NCBI GenBank assembly: GCA_943704525.1
Contig: CALSCQ010003197.1
Coordinates: 1-64,000 of the forward strand
From: Pigoraptor vietnamica
Lineage: Eukaryota; Opisthokonta; Filasterea
Direction of reading: 5' to 3'
Length of the DNA: 64,000 bases
The translations under genes were made by a program, and so were the position numbers. Below the pieces are notes generated by a model. That model saw only the letters and a program-made list of their open reading frames with translations, did no database searches and was not told where the DNA came from. This document shows positions 54,501 through 64,000 of this stretch, in pieces (positions within the stretch are counted from its first letter, which is position 1; each line of letters starts with the position of its first letter).

Positions 54501-57500
54501 TCAGATCGTCAGAAACGTGCGCGTGAGAGCGCGGGCCAGAGCCATTTGGCCACTCTGCCGGTAGATGTGCGCCAGGTTGAAGGCCGTCTCGCGCCTGAGG
54601 TCCGTCGCGTCCTGGATGTCCGGCGTCTACACAAGGGGAGGCAGAGAGAGGCGGCACGTTAAACAGACAGGCATATTGCTGACACAAAGGGAGGCAGAGA
54701 GGGGCGGCACGTTAAACAGACAGGGCATGGGCACGCAAGTGCTGCACAGCATTCAGTGCTCACCATGGGCAGGCCCATTTTGCTCTGCAACGGAGAGGGG
54801 AAGTCGAACACTCGCTCGTAATAGGGCACGGCGAGGTAAACGAGGCCTACGCAAGCGGTGCAACCTCTCGTTTAACGCACAATAACCAATCCTACTACTA
54901 GGGCGGCGACACGAGCAGACGGCGGCGGTATTCTCGTTGCTACGGCATACCTAGCTGGTGCATGGCACGACCGAGATTGTAAAAGCTCTCTTGTTCGGCG
55001 CCTTTCCGCAGCCGCACGTACTCGTTCAAGAGGGACATGGCCTGCGCAAGGTGGCATTCAGGTGACTCGAAAACCTTCACAACAGACCCACGCAACAAGC
55101 GTACAAGGGGATCTGGACTCTGGGGCCCTGCGCCGCGCACGCACCTCCAGGATCTTGTGATGGCGGTTGCGCGTCCTCCGATTCATGACGACTTGCAGCG
55201 TGGCAACGGCGCGCGAAAGGGTCACCAGTGCGCGGTCGGAATCGGAACACGAGGCGGCGCCATCGTCCGGCAGGAGTTCGTAACTGGCCGTGAAAAGCCC
55301 TGGGACACTAATGTGTAAGTCATCGATTTTTAGTCACAAGACAGGTAAGAAAATTTACCTTCCGCTTTCTTGTACGCAGTAGAATACAGCGCAAGGTTGC
55401 CCGCGACCGTGATCGGCACGTACTTCTCCGGACCCTCTATCAACTCGCCACGGCGTCTCAAGAACTTACGAAAGCTCTCCGTGGGATTGGCGGTCCTCCT
55501 ACAGGCCGAGGCGGGACGGGTCACAAAGGCGAAACGAAAATCAAAAGAACAGTATCGCCGTACAGGACGTGCACTCACGTGGTCGACACTCGACGGGCGC
55601 AGGCGGCGTTGAACAGTGTTAAAGCATGTGACGGGCCGACGGGGCCAACGCCAGGCAAGTTGATGGGGGCGTCGAGCGCGTTGCAGATACCCTGGAGTGT
55701 CTTGGCCGCGTTCCTCTGATTGCCCATGCGCCACTCGGCATCTACAGGGGGTAGCAAGACGTGTCAGCGACAAAAAGAAAACAAAAAAAAAAAAAAACCA
55801 GAGGCGCCCAGGTAGGTGGCTCCTTGGACGGTCCCCCACCTCCCTGCATGATCCGCAGCGCAGTGCGTTCGCTCGATTCTGTACGAACCACCAAGGCGAC
55901 CGAGAGTATATCCACGGCGAGGTCCGCCCGACCCTTCTCCACGTAGAGGGAACAAAGCTGCACGCGACACCCACGTCAGCATGCGCTATACAGACAGGGA
56001 GAGTGACCTCAGTTCAATAGACAGTCATAGAGGTTGAACCCCGACGACTCTGGAAGTGTGTGTGAGAGAATATGGGGCAAAACCGAACTGTACGCTCACC
56101 ATGTTGATCAGCTCGAGGACGGCCTCGCCTGAGCACTCGATGCGCGGCGAGGTAATCGACCGGCGCACCTCGTCGTGCGGCCACAGCAGCGACCCGATGA
56201 TGACGCCGTTCCGGTACGAACCGCGCTCGTGGCGGAGGTATTTGAGCAGGATCGTTTGGACGAGCTTGTGCGCCTTCCCTTCGAACGCGACCATGTTCCC
56301 GTTGCGAAATTCCATCAGCGCCTCCTCCACTTCCGCCTGCGTCACGGTCATGCCGTAGAACACCTCTTTCGTGGCGCGAAGACCACCCGCCGGCGGCGCT
56401 CTCGTCGCCTGTTCCGCGCCCGCCCGCACGAGAAACGTCGACATCTGCGATCGCGCCACGGATATCGGCGGCTCCCTGTGAAAAGACTGGACGAGGCGGG
56501 CAACTTCCGCCGCCGACATCGCGCTCGCGCGGTCGGGATGCGCAAGGGTCGTGTAGCGCAGCCGCAGACGCTCGGCCACATCCGGATCGAGGCTGCTGGG
56601 GATGGCCGCGAGAAACGCGCTGGCCTCTTCCAGCCGCCTCTTGTCGAGGAGGAGACTGACGACGGCTGCGAAGTCCTCGGGATAGTGCTCGGCGTCGTTT
56701 TGAAGGTGGAGAAGCGAGTCCCTTGCCTCTTTGTAGCGGTTGAGGCGAATGAGGCATATGCCAAGCTTCGTGTAGAGCCTCACTGGCATCTCATGGTGAG
56801 TCTCCTGCGCCAAAGAGCATTAAACCGTCGTGAGACACATATAATCACGCCGCTCAACGTACATGGACTCAAAAAATTGCAAACAGGATATGCTCACACA
56901 AAGCCACATGGTTCGCAGCAAACCTTTCCTATGTAAACACGGCCACAATCACAAGAACCACGTAGAAGGCAACAACACTCTCACCATCTTCCACTTGTTT
57001 TCCACGTATCTGACCGCCTTCAGGAAGTGCGACGAGTCCATCTTGCTGTCGACGTACTTTTCGATATCGTCCGCCGTAAGCACCTTCCGCAGCCGCAATG
57101 CCCGAGCGAGCTTCGCACGCTCTCGCTTCTCCTCGAGCCTGTCGCGTGGCACAAGCACACATTACACCCAAAATTTCGGGGGAAAAACGAGCCGAAAATC
57201 CCCGTGGCGAGGAGCACCTTAGACACCTACGTCTTTTCGATGTTGGCAATATCCCGTTGGAGTATCTCGACATTCGCGGCGAGCACCGCGTCCGCCTCGC
57301 ATATCACGATGAGCTCGCGAAGAGCGTCCAGCGCGCGCTTCTCGCATCCCGGCCGTTTCGCGAAGAGCTGCGCCCTGGCGTAGAGCGCGCCGACGTCGTT
57401 CTTGTTGCAGTCGTATACTTTCTTGTAGCAGAACACCGCCACCTCGATGCGGTTCTGATCCACGGCCATCTCGGCCGCCTCGAGCCACAACGCCGCGTCT

Positions 57501-58282
57501 TTCGGGCTGAGGTTGGCCGCGAGCAGAGTATACGCCAGCGCACTAGGGATGTCGTTCAGTTCCTTGCAGACCAGCGCGAGAAGGAGGATCGTCCGGGAAT
57601 GCTTTGGCTCGCGGCGAATGACCTCCTCCGCCTTCGCCTTGGCCACCTCGTAATGCCTCTTCACATACGCATCTTGCGCCTCTTCCGCGAGCCTCTCCGT
57701 TTCGGGAGGAAGCTTGCGCTCTCCGCGAGGGCGCCGCGACCCCTTCCTTCGCCGAAAATGCGCAATGTCGTTCTCCAGCTCCTCCGGCGCCACCTCGCCG
57801 TCCCCCACGTTATGGATGTCCGTGAATCGGCGGAGCCGGTCGTCAGATGCCGGCGCCCGCCGGGTCTGTGGGCTCGCATCGCGCGCGTCGCTGTCGCCCT
57901 CCCCTTCATCCCGGTCGCCCTCTTCATTCTCGTCCGAGGTGTCGCTCTCGTCTTCACGCTGCATGTCAGTCTCACCGGCGCGCTTCACGACATTAAGGAC
58001 ATGATCGACGTCCACGCCATCCGCGCCGAGACCGCGCTGGATTTCGGCACCGACCTCCGCGTCGCTCTCATCCTCCTCGTCTTCGGCGCCGCTTTGCCCA
58101 GCATCCGAAGGACTTGTCGCGCCCAAATTGGCATCGGCCGCCTCGTCACTGAGTCCGGAACGGCGCCCGTCATTGTCGGAGTGTTCGTCGTCGTCGCTCT
58201 CGTTCGAATCGAATGCGGTCGACGGGCCTGCGCGGTCGCCGTCGTCGTCCGTCTCGCGCTGCCGCTTGCGCGCGCCCGCCAT
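54501..58282 (-). CDS. GTF3C3: TFIIIC TPR subunit (GTF3C3/TFC4-like)
   Basis: Subunit of RNA polymerase III factor TFIIIC, whose TPR array recruits TFIIIB to tRNA genes. Ten exons: 58282-57231, 57138-56985, 56804-56100, 55957-55840, 55741-55579, 55498-55359, 55299-55145, 55041-54951, 54846-54764 and 54626-54501, giving 928 aa (human 886). The N-terminus (about 1-170) is very acidic and disordered (SNESDDDEHSDNDG), as in the family. TPRs follow (EEAQDAYVKRHYEVAKAKAE, ALWLEAAEMAVDQNRIEVAV, RLYTKLGICLIRLNRYKEAR). Mid-region sites match TFC4, including RRRGELIEGPEKYVPI and ALTLFNAAC. The C-terminus TAFNLAHIYRQSGQMALARA followed by LTRTFLTI is diagnostic. All phases agree. It is divergent from the ABCC gene. 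Confidence 0.88.
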
Positions 58283-58816
58283 GGTTTCGCTGCGACGCAA
58301 CTATTCCCGAGCGAAGTCCATCTCAAAGTGCCGAGTGTTGCAGAAGAAGCCCGTCACAAACACGTATGCTCCACTGAGATGCAGAGGCAGACCGCTTTGC
58401 GCAGCGCGCGAAATGTGACAAGTGGATCCAGGACGACGCGGCAAACTGAAGACCAAAAAACGCGGGAACGAGACGAACAGTTCAAACTTGGCGGGAATCA
58501 TCACGTGACATCACGTGGGAATATGAAAGGTGACGTCATGCTCGGGTCTGTCAGCGGTTTTTTTGCCTGGTTGCTGCAATGGCCCCCATCCACGCGCGCG
58601 GCACGCCCACCCAATTGAAAGAGGCTACTCACTCACTCACTTGCCAACGCACAGGGTAATCGTCAGAGAACCGCTTGTATATAACGCAATTGGGTGCTGG
58701 TGTGTAATGTGTGTGCTGTCTTGTGAGCGACAAGTCACGCGCTGAGAATGTGACCTATTCTCAATACGGTACTCGTGAGTTGTTCGTGTGCGGCGTCGCT
58801 TGATTCAATCCGAAAA
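58283..58816. promoter_or_regulatory. Divergent TFIIIC/ABCC promoter with CRE and E-box motifs
   Basis: 534 bp between the two ATGs. Two E-boxes (CACGTG at 58502-58507 and 58512-58517) and a palindromic TGACGTCA (58531-58538) are clustered. A TATA-like tgtatataac lies near 58675, about 140 bp before the ABCC ATG. Confidence 0.6.
58502..58538. promoter_or_regulatory. Clustered E-boxes and CRE palindrome
   Basis: CACGTG, CACGTG and TGACGTCA fall within 37 bp. The same pair of cores is in the NXF1/cyclin promoter at 31878-31893. Confidence 0.55.

Positions 58817-64000
<5,184 letters not shown>

Noticed and set aside
57098-58618. 506-codon open frame antisense to the TFIIIC subunit
   Set aside because: Mirrors the acidic N-terminal exon on the other strand; no recognisable motif.

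Overview
The window is GC-rich, gene-dense nuclear DNA of a eukaryote, almost certainly a free-living unicellular one. It holds about 21 protein genes in 64 kb. Most are cut by short spliceosomal introns (roughly 50-200 nt) with donors mostly GTGCGT, GTGGGT, GTGAGT or GTACGT and acceptors often GCGCAG. A short interstitial TTAGGG array is present. The gene set is core eukaryotic: oligosaccharyltransferase, mRNA capping, mRNA export, TFIIIC, P-TEFb-like cyclin. It also includes protist- and fungus-like items: a Rim15-type kinase with a receiver domain, a RapGAP-CNH protein and a Crinkler/RHS-type NTPase. An amoebozoan of Acanthamoeba type would fit, but the lineage is inference and other GC-rich protists are not excluded. 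I saw no rRNA, tRNA or CRISPR. Exon boundaries were read by hand from splice signals, reading phase and protein-family continuity. For nearly all genes the summed exon lengths are multiples of three.

Layout, left to right: a RapGAP-CNH protein entering from the left edge (+); a small tail-anchored orphan (-); an SNF1/AMPK-like kinase (-) divergent from a Rim15-like AGC kinase (+); gamma-glutamyl hydrolase (-) divergent from the cap 2'-O-methyltransferase CMTR2 (+); the recombination factor SWS1/ZSWIM7 (+), convergent with a 1208-residue F-box protein (-); the cap guanine-N7 methyltransferase (-); ribophorin II (-) divergent from a mitochondrial carrier (+); the export receptor NXF1 (-) head-to-head with a cyclin T/K (+); a 1349-residue PH-ankyrin protein (-) divergent from a Crinkler/RHS-type NTPase-nuclease (+); an Mpo1-like protein (+); a 1540-residue Na,K-ATPase-type pump (-); an orphan type II membrane protein (-); a P-loop NTPase (+); the TFIIIC TPR subunit (-) divergent from an ABCC transporter (+) that runs off the right edge.

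Functional links: CMTR2, RNMT, NXF1 and the cyclin together span transcription elongation, cap formation and mRNA export within 22 kb. The two divergent kinases resemble two nutrient-stress kinases of yeast. Two divergent promoters, NXF1/cyclin and TFIIIC/ABCC, carry the same palindromic TGACGTCA plus CACGTG motifs.

Most unusual: long (GT)n tracts inside introns always have GT on the sense strand, often starting at the 5' splice site; two AG|GCAAGT GC-AG introns; coding first exons of 3 and 4 nt and exons of 22 and 23 nt; an RGG box inside the NTF2-like domain of NXF1; a five-copy ERRxLAS repeat in the cap methyltransferase; and about 370 extra residues in the catalytic loop of the P-type ATPase.
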